A stretch of DNA of 64,000 bases from Leptospira barantonii (GTDB lineage: Bacteria; Spirochaetota; Leptospiria; Leptospirales; Leptospiraceae), in NCBI RefSeq assembly GCF_002811925.1, contig NZ_NPDS01000010.1, positions 1 to 64,000 of the forward strand, given 5' to 3'. Position numbers and translations under genes: made by a program. The number at the start of each line of letters is the position of its first letter. Within the stretch, counting starts at the first letter, position 1. Below, piece by piece: positions 48,375-60,344 of this stretch. The notes under the pieces are model-generated. The model was not told where the DNA came from. It made no database searches and saw only the letters and a program-made list of their open reading frames with translations.

Positions 48375-49466
48375 TTGAAACTTTCGGAGATCGCGGAACT
48401 CAGATTATATTCGCATAGAATTTCCAAGATTCAAAATAAGAATCCGGGAGAAGTCGTCGCTTGGCTCGGCGCTTTGCAAGGTCAGGACTATTTCGGGACG
48501 AAGTGGTCGATCGGACTTCGCTTAACAAATTCAAAGGATGTCGAAATAGAAAAAGCGATTTCGCAAAAAAGAATCGTTCGTTCCTGGCCGTTGCGCGGCA
48601 CGCTCCACTTCACCGATGCGAAAGACTTACGATGGATGTTGGACTTGCTCGGTCCGAAATTGATCCGAAACAACACAAAACGATACGAGGAATTGGAACT
48701 CGATTCTTCCATATTCAAAAAATGCAATCAACTGATGATCCGAGAATTGAAGGGTAACAAAAGTCTTACCAGGGAAGAATTGACCGATCTGTTTTCGAAA
48801 GCGGGAATCGACGCGACCAAAAATCGTTTGTCCTTTATTCTTCAGAAAGCGGGTTTGGAAAAAATTCTTTGTTTCGGCGAAAGAAGAGAAAAGGAATTCA
48901 CTTACGTTTTGTTAGACGAATGGCTCGGAGAAGCCGAAACAAAAACAAAAACTTCGGAAGAAGCATTAAACGAATTGGCGATTCGATATTTTCGAAGTAG
49001 AGGACCCGCAACGATTTTTGATTTCATCTGGTGGTCCGGCCTGAACGCAAGCGACGCGAAGAAGGCTCTGGATGGCGTTGTTTCCAAGTTGAAAAGCGAA
49101 GTTGTAGACGATCAAACCTATTGGATGTCTAAAAATCTCCGCGACTCAACATTTGCAGATTCGGTGAAAGACGATGTTTATCTATTGCCCGGTTTCGATG
49201 AATTCTTACTCGGATATACGGACAGAGGAGCGTCGATCGATGTCGCTTATCAAAAACGGATGATTCCCGCTAACGGAGTTTTTAGCGCTACGATCGTGGT
49301 TTCCGGAAAGGTCATCGGGACTTGGAAAAGAACATTCAAAAAAGATCATGTGTTGATCGAGATTTTTCCGTTTAGCAAGCCGAACGGTAAGATCAAAGAC
49401 AAAATTTTGGAAGCCGCCGAACGATATTCTTCTTTTTTAGAACTTCCCTCAAAGATCGTTTTTTAA
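48375..49466 (+). CDS. AlkZ-like winged-helix DNA glycosylase candidate
   Basis: A 363-residue protein of the HTH_42 family (YcaQ/AlkZ). It holds the QxQ pair (Gln35, Gln37 in LGALQGQDYF), the signature of AlkZ, the interstrand-crosslink and alkylation glycosylase of Streptomyces; enterobacterial YcaQ has QxD there. RSWPLRGTLH and DEFLLGYTDRG are also typical. The start is a TTG with a strong AAGGGGGA ribosome binding site; no nearby ATG exists. Repair of alkylated bases or crosslinks is likely, by family relation. Confidence 0.85.
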   Translation: MKLSEIAELRLYSHRISKIQNKNPGEVVAWLGALQGQDYFGTKWSIGLRLTNSKDVEIEKAISQKRIVRSWPLRGTLHFTDAKDLRWMLDLLGPKLIRNNTKRYEELELDSSIFKKCNQLMIRELKGNKSLTREELTDLFSKAGIDATKNRLSFILQKAGLEKILCFGERREKEFTYVLLDEWLGEAETKTKTSEEALNELAIRYFRSRGPATIFDFIWWSGLNASDAKKALDGVVSKLKSEVVDDQTYWMSKNLRDSTFADSVKDDVYLLPGFDEFLLGYTDRGASIDVAYQKRMIPANGVFSATIVVSGKVIGTWKRTFKKDHVLIEIFPFSKPNGKIKDKILEAAERYSSFLELPSKIVF

Positions 49467-49516
49467 GCCGATCGAATGTGAGCATTAAAATTTCAAATCG
49501 AGGATTTAAAAATATG

Positions 49517-49536
49517 TTGACTGGTCTATTTATAAT
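49517..49536 (+). promoter_or_regulatory. TetR operator/promoter candidate
   Basis: TTGACTGGTCTATTTATAAT just before the TetR start. GACTGGTC resembles half-sites of LmrA/YxaF-type TetR repressors, and TATAAT (49531-49536) is a consensus -10. There is no properly spaced -35, so regulation probably overlaps the -10. Confidence 0.45.
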
Positions 49537-49551
49537 GTACTTTTAAGGCCC

Positions 49552-50139
49552 ATGGGCGAAAAAGGGGCTACATCGAAGGAAAAAATGGTTCGAGCCATGG
49601 CATTCTCCTTAGAAACGAAAGGTTATAACGGGACCGGTTTAAACGATATCGTGGAATCTTCGGGTTCCCCGAAAGGATCGATTTACTTTCATTTTCCGGG
49701 CGGAAAGGAAGATCTCGCCGCGGAAGCAATCACAACTTCGGGAAGAAAAATGGGAGAGATGTTGGGCTCCTTATTGTCGTCTTCCAGATCCGCTTCGAGT
49801 GCGATCGTTTCGATCTTTAAGGCATTGGAAAACAAACTCGTCGAAACCGATTACAGCCAAGGTTGTCCCGTTGCGACGACCGCATCCGAAACGGTCTCCA
49901 AAGGAAACCCGGTCAACGAAGCTTGCAGAAACATTTTTGAAGAATGGAACCAAGGGCTTGAATTCTTTTTCATCGGCAAGGGCTGGGAAAAAAAAGAAGC
50001 GGCCGTGTTATCAACTTCGATCCTTTGTCTTTTGGAAGGTGCAATCCTTCTTTCTCGAACCCATCAAAACCCGGAGCCTTTGAGATCCGCTTCCAAAACC
50101 GCAAAAATTTTAGTACAACAAGGAGAAAAAAATCTATGA
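49552..50139 (+). CDS. TetR-family regulator (LmrA/YxaF-like)
   Basis: A 195-residue regulator: N-terminal helix-turn-helix with LNDIVESSGSPKGSIYFHFPGGKEDL, and a C-terminal domain with a SQGCPVATTASE motif, which is typical of the LmrA/YxaF TetR group. Its stop overlaps the next gene's start (ATGA). It probably represses itself and the metallo-hydrolase. Confidence 0.88.
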   Translation: MGEKGATSKEKMVRAMAFSLETKGYNGTGLNDIVESSGSPKGSIYFHFPGGKEDLAAEAITTSGRKMGEMLGSLLSSSRSASSAIVSIFKALENKLVETDYSQGCPVATTASETVSKGNPVNEACRNIFEEWNQGLEFFFIGKGWEKKEAAVLSTSILCLLEGAILLSRTHQNPEPLRSASKTAKILVQQGEKNL

Positions 50140-51086
50140 AATATCTATGGACTTTGTTAGGCGTATTGGTGGTTTTATCGATCGGGTTTGTTTATTTATT
50201 AGGATATCCTAAATTAGAAATTAAGAATGAATTGAAGATTACGGAAACAAATTCCGCCAACTTTCGAAACCCGGGAGTTCGTTTTACGATGATTCGAACC
50301 GCAAACGCCGGAACTTCCGAAGCCTTCCTGTTCGAAGGTGGAAATCTTTTTAAAAAAAGAATCGTAGCTCATTCCGCATTGCTCGTGGAACATCCGAACG
50401 GAAAGTTTCTTTTTGATACGGGACTTGGAACCGATATCCGGGAACAATTCGCGTTAAAGCCGATCCATTTGAAAATTCTAATGGCTTATACGGATCATAT
50501 TCCCGTCGTCGAGGTTTTACAAAAAGCGGGATACGATCTGAAACAAATCGGAAAAGTTTATCTTTCTCACATGCACTGGGATCACGCGAGCGGTATCAAA
50601 GACTTTCCTTGGGCGAAAATCATAACCACAAAGGAAGAAAGAGAAGCCGCGATCAAATCCAATACGAGACACGGTTACATTCAAAGACAGTTCGACGGTG
50701 ATAAAATTCTGTGGGAAAATATTTCCTTCGACGACGTTCCTTACGAATCCTATTCGAAAAGTTTGGATCTATACGGAGACGGTAGTATAGTATTCGTTCC
50801 GATGGAAGGACACGGAGGAGGTTCGGTGGGTTTGTTCGTCAATCTATCTAAGGAAAAAAGATATTTCTTTACGGGAGATATTTCCTGGTCCAAGGAAGGG
50901 TTTTTGATTCCCGCGCATAAACCGAGACTCTCCAGAAGAATCGCGGACGCTCATCCCGAAGATCTCGGAAAAGAATTGAATCGCGTTCATAAACTCGTCT
51001 CTAAAAAACCGGAGATTCAGTTGATTCCTTCTCACGATTCAATCGCGCAGGAATCCCTCGCGCATTTTCCGAATTGGAACGAATGA
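50136..51086 (+). CDS. Metallo-beta-lactamase-fold hydrolase
   Basis: A 316-residue protein with an N-terminal membrane anchor (about 3-22). The zinc motif SHMHWDHASG (His145-His150) is intact, followed by EGHGGGSVGLF, FTGDISW and a late PSHDS. The fold hydrolyses lactones, esters and thioesters; beta-lactam resistance is not implied. It is coupled to the TetR gene upstream (ATGA) and ends at a terminator. Confidence 0.87.
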   Translation: MKYLWTLLGVLVVLSIGFVYLLGYPKLEIKNELKITETNSANFRNPGVRFTMIRTANAGTSEAFLFEGGNLFKKRIVAHSALLVEHPNGKFLFDTGLGTDIREQFALKPIHLKILMAYTDHIPVVEVLQKAGYDLKQIGKVYLSHMHWDHASGIKDFPWAKIITTKEEREAAIKSNTRHGYIQRQFDGDKILWENISFDDVPYESYSKSLDLYGDGSIVFVPMEGHGGGSVGLFVNLSKEKRYFFTGDISWSKEGFLIPAHKPRLSRRIADAHPEDLGKELNRVHKLVSKKPEIQLIPSHDSIAQESLAHFPNWNE

Positions 51087-51119
51087 AACCCTTTTCACCA
51101 TAAATTCTTCTTGCATAAG

Positions 51120-51152
51120 ACGCGCCCGAAGTTAGGATCGAGCGCGTTTTTT
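51120..51152 (+). terminator. Rho-independent terminator
   Basis: ACGCGC (51120-51125) pairs with GCGCGT (51142-51147) across a 16-base loop and runs into six T residues. It should end the tetR-hydrolase transcript; the following gene starts at 51177. Confidence 0.6.
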
Positions 51153-51176
51153 ATTGGAACTCGGAAGGATCGATGT

Positions 51177-51923
51177 ATGAAATATGAATGTCTACTTACG
51201 GAGTTGAGGGATAAAATTCTGATCGTAACTCTAGATCGACCGGAAAAATCCAATGCGCTAAACGTTCGAATCCGGGACGAACTGGAAACCGTATTCAACT
51301 CCAATGCAAAAAACGATTCCGTAAAGGCGATCGTTCTCCATTCTTCCGGTAAACATTTTTCAAGCGGTTACGATCTCGAAGAGGTCGTACAAACCAAAAT
51401 GGAATCCTTTCGTCATAGAATATTAGAATATCATTATGCACTTTACAGTTTTCCGAAACCGGTCGTTACGGTTCTGAAAGGTTTCGCGTCCGCGGGCGGT
51501 TTTGATCTGGCTCTTTGCGGAGATTATATCGTTTCCGAAAAGAAGGCGATTTTATTTCGTCCCGAAATTCGTTTCGGAGGTCCTCCATTGATTACGACTC
51601 TTGCAAGAAAAGTGGGTCCTTCCAAAGCTTTGAGTCTCACCTTAAAGGGCGATCCGATTCGTTCTTCGGAAGCTTTGAGTTTGGGAATCGTCGACGAGAT
51701 CTACGAAAAGGAAAACGTTTTGGAACGCGCGGTCCAAGTCGCATCCAAACTTTCCCAGTGGGATTTTAATATGTTATCCGTCCTAAAGGGGATCGCTAAC
51801 AATTATTTCACGGGCAACTTATACGAAAATTTGAAAAACGAATTCGACGAGTTTGCTTCCGTTTTAGACGATCCGAAATTTTTTGAGAGGGTGCGTGCTT
51901 ATGCCGGAACGATTTATCAATAA
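51177..51923 (+). CDS. Enoyl-CoA hydratase/isomerase family protein
   Basis: A 248-residue crotonase-fold enzyme. [12 protein letters not shown] and [18 protein letters not shown] form the oxyanion hole region, with [12 protein letters not shown] following. Substrate and exact reaction (hydration, isomerisation or hydrolysis) are not decided by the sequence. GGAAGG precedes the ATG at 51177. Confidence 0.88.
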   Translation: MKYECLLTELRDKILIVTLDRPEKSNALNVRIRDELETVFNSNAKNDSVKAIVLHSSGKHFSSGYDLEEVVQTKMESFRHRILEYHYALYSFPKPVVTVLKGFASAGGFDLALCGDYIVSEKKAILFRPEIRFGGPPLITTLARKVGPSKALSLTLKGDPIRSSEALSLGIVDEIYEKENVLERAVQVASKLSQWDFNMLSVLKGIANNYFTGNLYENLKNEFDEFASVLDDPKFFERVRAYAGTIYQ

Positions 51924-52722
51924 GATCGATTGGAAAAGAAAGTTCGCGCGTTATGGCCTCGTCCTGTTGATTTGGATTCTTACGGTTTCCGTTCAAGCGA
52001 TTCCTAGTCTTGAATATCTGGAGTATTATCCGAAAGACTACGATAAGAATAAGGGTGTTCTTGTTATCATTCACAGTAAGGCTTATGATTGGGACAATTA
52101 TCTTCGTTTCGGAAAACCGATCGCCGATAAACTGAACGTTCCTATGATCATTCCGATTTTTAAGAAGGAACTCTGGGACGATTACGCCACCGTGATCAAC
52201 GGAGATCAAAGAGGGGATTTATTTCTTCGCGAGATTCTTAAAAAGGTAAAATCCGAACACGATCTAAATACGGATCGTCTTTACTTCTACGGCCATTCGG
52301 GCGGAGCTCAATTCACACATCGTTATATTCTAATGTACGGTCCTCAGGTTCAGAGAGCGTTTATATCGGCGCCGGGTTGGTATACGTTTCCCGATGGCGA
52401 AAGAAATTTTCCGAGCGGTCTTAAAAGGAAGAAGGATTTTCCGGAAAACGTTTCTTTGGAGTTCAAGAATTTTTGTAAGACTCCGCTCAGCGTCACGGTC
52501 GGAGAGTTGGATACGGTCGATCCCGCGATTCCCAAAGACGGTTCGTTCGGTAAAAATCGTCTCGAACTTTCCAAAAACTGGGTGGTCGCATTGAACAATA
52601 CCCTCAAAAAAGAATGTCCGAACGTTCCGGAGGTTCCTTTGTTCATCACCCCGAATCAAGGTCATTCCGGTTCGAGCAATTCGGCTCAAAGGGAAAGAGT
52701 GATCGAGTTTTTAACGCAGTGA
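51901..52722 (+). CDS. Alpha/beta hydrolase, exported
   Basis: A 273-residue alpha/beta-hydrolase with an N-terminal signal peptide or anchor (about 15-36). The nucleophile elbow is GHSGGAQ, and a NQGHSG motif near the end provides the catalytic His. It overlaps the crotonase gene by 23 bases, so the two are translationally coupled. Similar in outline to poly(3-hydroxybutyrate) depolymerase-like or esterase proteins; substrate unknown. Confidence 0.78.
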   Translation: MPERFINKIDWKRKFARYGLVLLIWILTVSVQAIPSLEYLEYYPKDYDKNKGVLVIIHSKAYDWDNYLRFGKPIADKLNVPMIIPIFKKELWDDYATVINGDQRGDLFLREILKKVKSEHDLNTDRLYFYGHSGGAQFTHRYILMYGPQVQRAFISAPGWYTFPDGERNFPSGLKRKKDFPENVSLEFKNFCKTPLSVTVGELDTVDPAIPKDGSFGKNRLELSKNWVVALNNTLKKECPNVPEVPLFITPNQGHSGSSNSAQRERVIEFLTQ

Positions 52723-52724
52723 TG

Positions 52725-53177
52725 TTATGGAATCGGAGATAAGTCGGAATCTTGAAGATATCGTATTTCCGATTGATTCGTGCTCTTGACCATTAAAACT
52801 TTTGAATTGTTTTTATCGGATGAAATGGAATGTACTAAACCCGCAGGAACAAATAACACTTCTTCGGGTTGAACTTCTATACTTTCGTTGCCCGGAATCG
52901 TAAGTCGAAGATTTCCGCGAATTACGTAATAAGTGCAGTCGTCTTGTTCCAGGACAAGATTGACCTTTCGAGGTAATTTAGGAATATTTAATACTTGAAC
53001 TCCGATTTTTCCCTGAGCGAGTTCTATTGAAAATTTTTTAGATTCGGAAGAATTTAAAAACGATTGCAGATTGATTTTTCGAAAAGGCGAGGAAGTTGGA
53101 GCTTCCGAATTCTCTTTTTGACAGTTTAAGAGTAGAAGGAGGACAGAAAAGGAAATTGCCGAGAAAATTTTATTCAT
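52725..53177 (-). CDS. Lipoprotein with cupin domain
   Basis: A 150-residue putative lipoprotein: signal peptide ending LLLLNC, then a small cupin (about 60-140) with CTYYVIRGNLRLTI, VQPEEVLFVPAGLVH and SKVLMVKS. The cupin metal pattern is incomplete, so ligand binding rather than catalysis is plausible. It converges with the hydrolase gene, two bases away. Confidence 0.7.
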   Translation of the reverse strand: MNKIFSAISFSVLLLLLNCQKENSEAPTSSPFRKINLQSFLNSSESKKFSIELAQGKIGVQVLNIPKLPRKVNLVLEQDDCTYYVIRGNLRLTIPGNESIEVQPEEVLFVPAGLVHSISSDKNNSKVLMVKSTNQSEIRYLQDSDLSPIP

Positions 53178-53209
53178 AACTAAGAGTAAATGCAAAGGGT
53201 AGAATGAGA

Positions 53210-53241
53210 TCGAAAGAAAACCGCGAGCGGCTTTCTTTCGA
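53210..53241 (-). terminator. Terminator of the small lipoprotein cluster
   Basis: A 15-bp stem with one mismatch (arms 53210-53224 and 53227-53241). On the minus strand it reads as an AAAG-CCGC hairpin followed by TTTTCTTT. It ends the three-gene lipoprotein cluster. Confidence 0.65.
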
Positions 53242-53248
53242 ATTGCTA

Positions 53249-53476
53249 TTAGAATCCGTAATTGACAGTTACTTCTTTGCAAGTGACCGCGTTTGTTTTC
53301 GCGTCTACCGCACAGAATTCAGCTCTTGAATTACGATATTGGTCTTCACTTGTTTTAAAGAAACGGTAATATCCTTTCGACGTTCTTACTACATCGTTAG
53401 AAGCCACTCTAATACCGCAGTTGATCGCAAAGAAACCAACTAACATTGCGAGAATGAATCGTGTAAATACTTTCAT
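53249..53476 (-). CDS. Small lipoprotein, family member 3
   Basis: A 75-residue putative lipoprotein (signal peptide ending FAINC, Cys20). The short mature part has Cys55 and Cys66 in the order C-x-V-D...V-x-C and aromatic strands such as GYYRFFK. Its ATG overlaps the upstream stop by one base (TAATG), with AAGGAGG eight bases before it. Related in layout to its two upstream neighbours. Confidence 0.7.
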   Translation of the reverse strand: MKVFTRFILAMLVGFFAINCGIRVASNDVVRTSKGYYRFFKTSEDQYRNSRAEFCAVDAKTNAVTCKEVTVNYGF

Positions 53477-53742
53477 TAGAATGCCTCCTTTGTACTTGGG
53501 GTTTTATACTTTGTATTTGAATCGGTGCATGCTAAATCGCCGGTTTTTTCGACAACACAGATATAATCTTCGACATATCCGTAACAGCCTTGCAAAGTAC
53601 TTGCTTGGCAAAAGTTTCTTTGAACCAGAATTTTATCCTTATCAAAAACGGTTACTTTTGCGGTATGTAAAGGAAGTTGGCATTGTGCAAAAAAGAACGC
53701 TAATGCGATCGCGAAGCTATATTTGATTATATTCTTTTTCAT
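53476..53742 (-). CDS. Small lipoprotein, family member 2
   Basis: An 88-residue putative lipoprotein (Cys21 after FFFAQ). Four Cys follow at 45, 53, 62 and 72; the last pair, C-VVE-...-LAC, matches the paired Cys of the other two. Likely periplasmic face or outer membrane. Starts one base after the first member ends. Confidence 0.7.
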   Translation of the reverse strand: MKKNIIKYSFAIALAFFFAQCQLPLHTAKVTVFDKDKILVQRNFCQASTLQGCYGYVEDYICVVEKTGDLACTDSNTKYKTPSTKEAF

Positions 53743-53743
53743 C

Positions 53744-53977
53744 TTAGTTCATACCCTTTGTTAAAGCCGGCTTGCAGTTCAACGAGTCGTTTGCTTCAAT
53801 ATTGCAAAGAACCAATTGGCTTGAAAAACGTTTTGGATCATAAGGGTTTCCCGAATCCTTATGAACGACCAAATACAGTCGCTCACCAGCTTGCGCTCCG
53901 GAACCAACATGGTAAGATGCGCAGTTCGCCATTAATAATAGCGGGAACAAAATTGCCCCAAACTTTAGAAATCGCAT
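53744..53977 (-). CDS. Small lipoprotein, family member 1
   Basis: A 77-residue putative lipoprotein (Cys19 in LLMANC). Cys58 and Cys68, in LVLCNIEANDSLNCKPA, share the C-x-[IV]-...-[LV]-x-C spacing of the next two genes. ATG at 53977 with GGGAG six bases upstream. First of three tandem genes that look like diverged duplicates. Confidence 0.7.
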   Translation of the reverse strand: MRFLKFGAILFPLLLMANCASYHVGSGAQAGERLYLVVHKDSGNPYDPKRFSSQLVLCNIEANDSLNCKPALTKGMN

Positions 53978-54079
53978 AAAATCTCCCAAATTTTTAGTAG
54001 TTTTGAGTAATTACTACGACAAGTTCTTTTCGGTCAATTAAATAGTATACCTAACGTGGAATTTAATAGAGTTGATTTG

Positions 54080-54097
54080 TCAAAAAATATTTTTTGA
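54080..54097. repeat. Perfect AT-rich palindrome
   Basis: TCAAAAAAT and ATTTTTTGA form an 18-base perfect palindrome between the fusion gene's end and the lipoprotein cluster's promoter. It may be a weak terminator or a regulator site. Confidence 0.4.
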
Positions 54098-54138
54098 TGT
54101 CTGTATCCAAAGAGTGATAGTATATATGATTGGAAGTC

Positions 54139-56433
54139 CTACTTCGTTTCCCCGAAGGACAGAACATTCGTGGGACAGTTGACTACACAAGCGGAACAAC
54201 GAACACATTGAACGTTATCCATAGGAAGTCCCTTGTTCGCGTAGCTCATAACGTCGATTCCTTGGTGACAAACCTTGGTGCATATATTACAGGAAATACA
54301 ACGTTTTTTCTCGGAGAAAATTCGGAACTTGCTAAATCTTGCATATATATGCATCAACGCGGAAAGGGGGCAGAAGAATCTGCACCAAACCCTTCCGCTT
54401 AAAAAGAAGTAGGCGCCTACGCCGACTACACCGGCTAACAATAAGTCTACGACTACGTCGTAAATCTTTTTACCTCCGTCGCCTATACTTCCTAAGACGT
54501 GTGTGAAAGGAAACCAAGATGACAAAAAGATTTCACTCAACTTAAGAAGAGTGATGATCGTAGCAAACAAAAGAATCCACTGACCCGAGTTTTCCAATTG
54601 ATTGGCGAATTTTCCATGAGGCATTTTGGTTCTTGTTTCATCTCCGAGAGTTTCCGCAAGTCCTCCGCAGGAACAGATCCAACCGCAATAAGCGCCTTTC
54701 CCGAAACGATACACGAGATAGGGGATCACCACGAAGGTTTGAAGAATTCCGTAGATCAACCAAAAGGAAGTGATCCCAGTGTTGTAAAAAATTCCCATGT
54801 TCAACGGCCAAGCGAGAATAAAACCGTACGCGTTCCAGTACGCGCCGTAAGGAAATACCTGAGTCAATAAAAACCCATTCGGATTTCCTAATAGACCGTT
54901 TTGACCCAGAAAAGGAAGAATGATCTCCGGTAACAGAAACAACGGAAAGATCTGGATTAAAATCAAGGTCCAGGTTTGTTTTCGAATGTAACGAGTCGGT
55001 CTTACTTTCATTCTTCTTAAACCGAAGGTGAGAATGGTAAGCGAATACAAAAGCGTATAATGAAAGCCGGGTTGTTTTCCGAAAACGTGAAAGTCCAAAT
55101 ACTTGCTTCCCACGTAAACCGAACAAAAATAAATCGAAGCGAACAATATATAAGAATTTTTGAATACATTCCAAAAGTTTGAAAAGATCTCTTTGGCGTT
55201 TTGAAACAAATGAAACAGGATCCCGGTCCCGAGAATCACGAAACCGATCAAAGAAACCGAGGCGATCCACGCGTAAACCGAATTGCCGTAGAACGAAGCC
55301 TTTCCGAAATAAATCACGTTCGCAAAAAGAATCATCGCAGTGAATCCGATCCAATCCCATATCCGTTTCTGATTTTGAATCCGGAGTCCGATTTTTTTTA
55401 GAAATTCTATCGGAGCGTTCGAGCCGATTTGAACAAGCACGCTAGTGTTCGAAATGTTTATAGAATCATGCGAACCTTTGTTTTGATTTGTTGAATCGGT
55501 TTTTTTCAAGCGAACTTCTTCGGTTGAAATTTCCTCCAAAACGGTTTCGTTTAAGAATTCGATTTTTCCGGATTCGACTAAGGTTTCGAATTTTTGTTTG
55601 TTATCCGACTTGGGTCGAACGAGTTCTTTTCCTCGATAGGAAAGGCGAACCGAATTCGCATAATCGCTGATTGCGATCGCGGCTTCTACCGCGGAATCTC
55701 CACCGCCTACTACGAGCACCTTCTCGTTTTGAAAATCTTTCGGATCGATCAGGCGATGAAACACTTTCGGCAATTCTTCTCCGGGTACTTGGAGGTTTCT
55801 TGCGTCTCCGCTTTTACCCAAAGCGAGAATCAATTCTTTAGTTCGAAAGATTTCCCCGTTATCAGTAAAAATCGTAAAACCGAAATTCTCTTTTTGCACA
55901 CGAGAGACGTTCGTTTTTGTTTGAATCGGAAGTTTCCATTTTGCAAGAGCGTCCTGCAGATCTTTCAAGAGACTTTCTTTGGTTCCGTTTTGAATTACAA
56001 TTTCCGATTCGGTTTGAAGGTCTTCCGGTTCGGCAAAGATCGGCTTTGCTTTCGGATAACTTTTGACGGTGTGAAACGGATCATTTGCCTCTAATATAAT
56101 GAAATTATAATTTAGTTTTTTACATTCGATCCCGGCGGAAACCCCGGCCGGACCCGCGCCTACGATCAACACGTCGTATACGGAAGAATCCTTCTTTTCA
56201 TCCGTCGAGTTACGTTTTCCATTCTCCCTTTCGATTTCTTTTACGACCTTGGCTCCGCTTTCCACGGCGAATTTCAAAAGAGGAAGTCCGGTAAGATCCC
56301 CGATGACTCGAATTCCCGGAACTGAACTTTCGTAGTTTTCGGAAAGTTCGGGATAAATTTCAACAGCGCCTTCGGGGGCGTTGTTGTGAAGCCAGGAAAA
56401 ATAACGCGAAACGAACGGGATTTTTATGCTCAT
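54139..56433 (-). CDS. Flavoprotein reductase fused to membrane polyferredoxin
   Basis: A 764-residue fusion. After about 80 residues comes a thioredoxin-reductase-like NAD(P)/FAD part with VGAGPAGVSAG and VGGGDSAVEAA (to about 330). Around eight membrane helices follow, with GAYCGWICSCGGL and VWCRFFCPL motifs of NapH/CcoG-type membrane ferredoxins. Two [4Fe-4S] motifs close the protein: CISCNICTKVCHQG and CVRCSACVVNCP. It should move electrons between NAD(P)H and a membrane or periplasmic partner. The start at 56433 has AGGAAG. The partner is not evident. Confidence 0.85.
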   Translation of the reverse strand: MSIKIPFVSRYFSWLHNNAPEGAVEIYPELSENYESSVPGIRVIGDLTGLPLLKFAVESGAKVVKEIERENGKRNSTDEKKDSSVYDVLIVGAGPAGVSAGIECKKLNYNFIILEANDPFHTVKSYPKAKPIFAEPEDLQTESEIVIQNGTKESLLKDLQDALAKWKLPIQTKTNVSRVQKENFGFTIFTDNGEIFRTKELILALGKSGDARNLQVPGEELPKVFHRLIDPKDFQNEKVLVVGGGDSAVEAAIAISDYANSVRLSYRGKELVRPKSDNKQKFETLVESGKIEFLNETVLEEISTEEVRLKKTDSTNQNKGSHDSINISNTSVLVQIGSNAPIEFLKKIGLRIQNQKRIWDWIGFTAMILFANVIYFGKASFYGNSVYAWIASVSLIGFVILGTGILFHLFQNAKEIFSNFWNVFKNSYILFASIYFCSVYVGSKYLDFHVFGKQPGFHYTLLYSLTILTFGLRRMKVRPTRYIRKQTWTLILIQIFPLFLLPEIILPFLGQNGLLGNPNGFLLTQVFPYGAYWNAYGFILAWPLNMGIFYNTGITSFWLIYGILQTFVVIPYLVYRFGKGAYCGWICSCGGLAETLGDETRTKMPHGKFANQLENSGQWILLFATIITLLKLSEIFLSSWFPFTHVLGSIGDGGKKIYDVVVDLLLAGVVGVGAYFFLSGRVWCRFFCPLSALMHIYARFSKFRIFSEKKRCISCNICTKVCHQGIDVMSYANKGLPMDNVQCVRCSACVVNCPTNVLSFGETK

Positions 56434-57008
<575 letters not shown>

Positions 57009-57020
57009 GTCAAATACCGG

Positions 57021-57113
<93 letters not shown>

Positions 57114-57169
57114 AACTAAGATCCCAAATGCAACAGTTTTTTACTAAAAAAACGTTCTCGGGTCCGAAA

Positions 57170-58525
57170 TTAAAAACCGTCTCTGCGAAAGACTCGAATT
57201 TGATGATCCAAAAAATCCGAGATCACCAAGTAGCGATTATCGGGAGAAACGTCGAGCCCCGTGGGTTGGTTTCCCGCTTCCCAAAATTCTTTTACGGTAT
57301 CGGTCGCGGTGTCGATCACGTAAACTCTTCCGAGAACCAATCCTTTTTTGAGATAACCTTCGGTGGGATTGTTCGGACCTCTGCAGGAAACATACAAATA
57401 CTTTCCATCGGGAGACAAGGCGATCGTATTCGGTTTTTCGAATACTGGAATCGTCTTTTGAACTTTCTTTTCTTTCAGATCGTAGACTTCGATTTTGCTA
57501 CAACACATATCGGAAACATAAATTTTATTTTCTGTGTTTCCCGGAACGATATGACGTTTGTTACCGGGAGGGCCGATCGTATCGATCAGCTTTTCCTTTT
57601 CCATGGAATAGATTCCGAGTCTTCCTCCACCGGATTCCTGATTGCTCGCGGAGAATTGAGCTATGTATAATTCCTTTCCGTCTTTGGAAAGAAGAAGGCC
57701 TCTTGGTAAACCGATCTTATCCGTTTTGCGTACTTCCGTTTTTGTTTTTCGATCGATCACGGAAATGTCTTCGCTGATCCAATTCGAACAATAGACTAAA
57801 TCTCGGATCGGATCGTAGAGAAGAATCTTGGACCACTTTCCGGTAAGATCCACTGTCGCTTTATACTCGAGTGTTTTTAGATCGAATACGTGAACCGCGT
57901 TTGCCTGCATCTGACTCACCCAGAGTTCGTTGTGTTCCGGAATCGCGATCGTTTCCACGAAGCCCAATTTCTTTTTGTATTTTTCGGGAGGAGCAAGACG
58001 AACCGTTACGCCCGTGCTGATATCGAGAACGTCCATTCCTTCGTCTTCGAGAAGAGGAATTGCAAGTCTTGTGTTGTCTATAAAACGCACGCTTTTGGGT
58101 TGCATTCCGGTTTTGAGTCTGGAAACGAAACGATGCGTTATGCCCTCTTTGTCCAAGGCGATCAATTTCTCGTTCAATTCTTCCGTGGACTTGGCGCGAT
58201 AGGAAGAATTTTGAAAACCGGGAGAGGAAAGTTTCAGTTCGATTCCCTTGCCGTCCTTGTAAACGGGAGCGTCGACTTCGACCAAAGCGATATTCTTATC
58301 CGTTTCCAAAACCTTAAAGGGAAGAATCTCTTCTCCCGATTTGATTACGGTTCCTTTATACGGTTGAATGCTGAACTTAACGATCGCGCTTCCGCTCTTT
58401 TCCCGGTTTGCCGGCGAGGAGATTAGGGAAGAATTCCCGCTTTCGCAACAGACTAAGAACAAAAAAACCGGAATCAAAAACGCGACGTTCGGTTTGAGAG
58501 GATTCTTTTTGAAATTCGAGTTCAA
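57170..58525 (-). CDS. YVTN-type beta-propeller lipoprotein
   Basis: A 451-residue exported lipoprotein with a hydrophobic N-terminus ending in FLVCC. The rest is a beta-propeller of about seven blades, with [35 protein letters not shown] and similar repeats, plus a small N-terminal domain. The start is a TTG at 58525 with CAGGAG upstream; no suitable ATG is nearby. It follows the acyltransferase gene by 14 bases. A binding or scaffold role on the surface is likely. Confidence 0.8.
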   Translation of the reverse strand: MNSNFKKNPLKPNVAFLIPVFLFLVCCESGNSSLISSPANREKSGSAIVKFSIQPYKGTVIKSGEEILPFKVLETDKNIALVEVDAPVYKDGKGIELKLSSPGFQNSSYRAKSTEELNEKLIALDKEGITHRFVSRLKTGMQPKSVRFIDNTRLAIPLLEDEGMDVLDISTGVTVRLAPPEKYKKKLGFVETIAIPEHNELWVSQMQANAVHVFDLKTLEYKATVDLTGKWSKILLYDPIRDLVYCSNWISEDISVIDRKTKTEVRKTDKIGLPRGLLLSKDGKELYIAQFSASNQESGGGRLGIYSMEKEKLIDTIGPPGNKRHIVPGNTENKIYVSDMCCSKIEVYDLKEKKVQKTIPVFEKPNTIALSPDGKYLYVSCRGPNNPTEGYLKKGLVLGRVYVIDTATDTVKEFWEAGNQPTGLDVSPDNRYLVISDFLDHQIRVFRRDGF

Positions 58526-58539
58526 GGGAAACTCCTGAG

Positions 58540-60344
<1,805 letters not shown>

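Noticed and set aside
49517..49536. Ordinary -35/-10 promoter from TTGACT and TATAAT
   Set aside because: The spacing is only eight bases, too short for a standard promoter; kept only as an operator plus -10.
53421..53726. A 101-residue frame on the plus strand
   Set aside because: It is antisense to two small lipoprotein genes with good signal peptides and ribosome binding sites.
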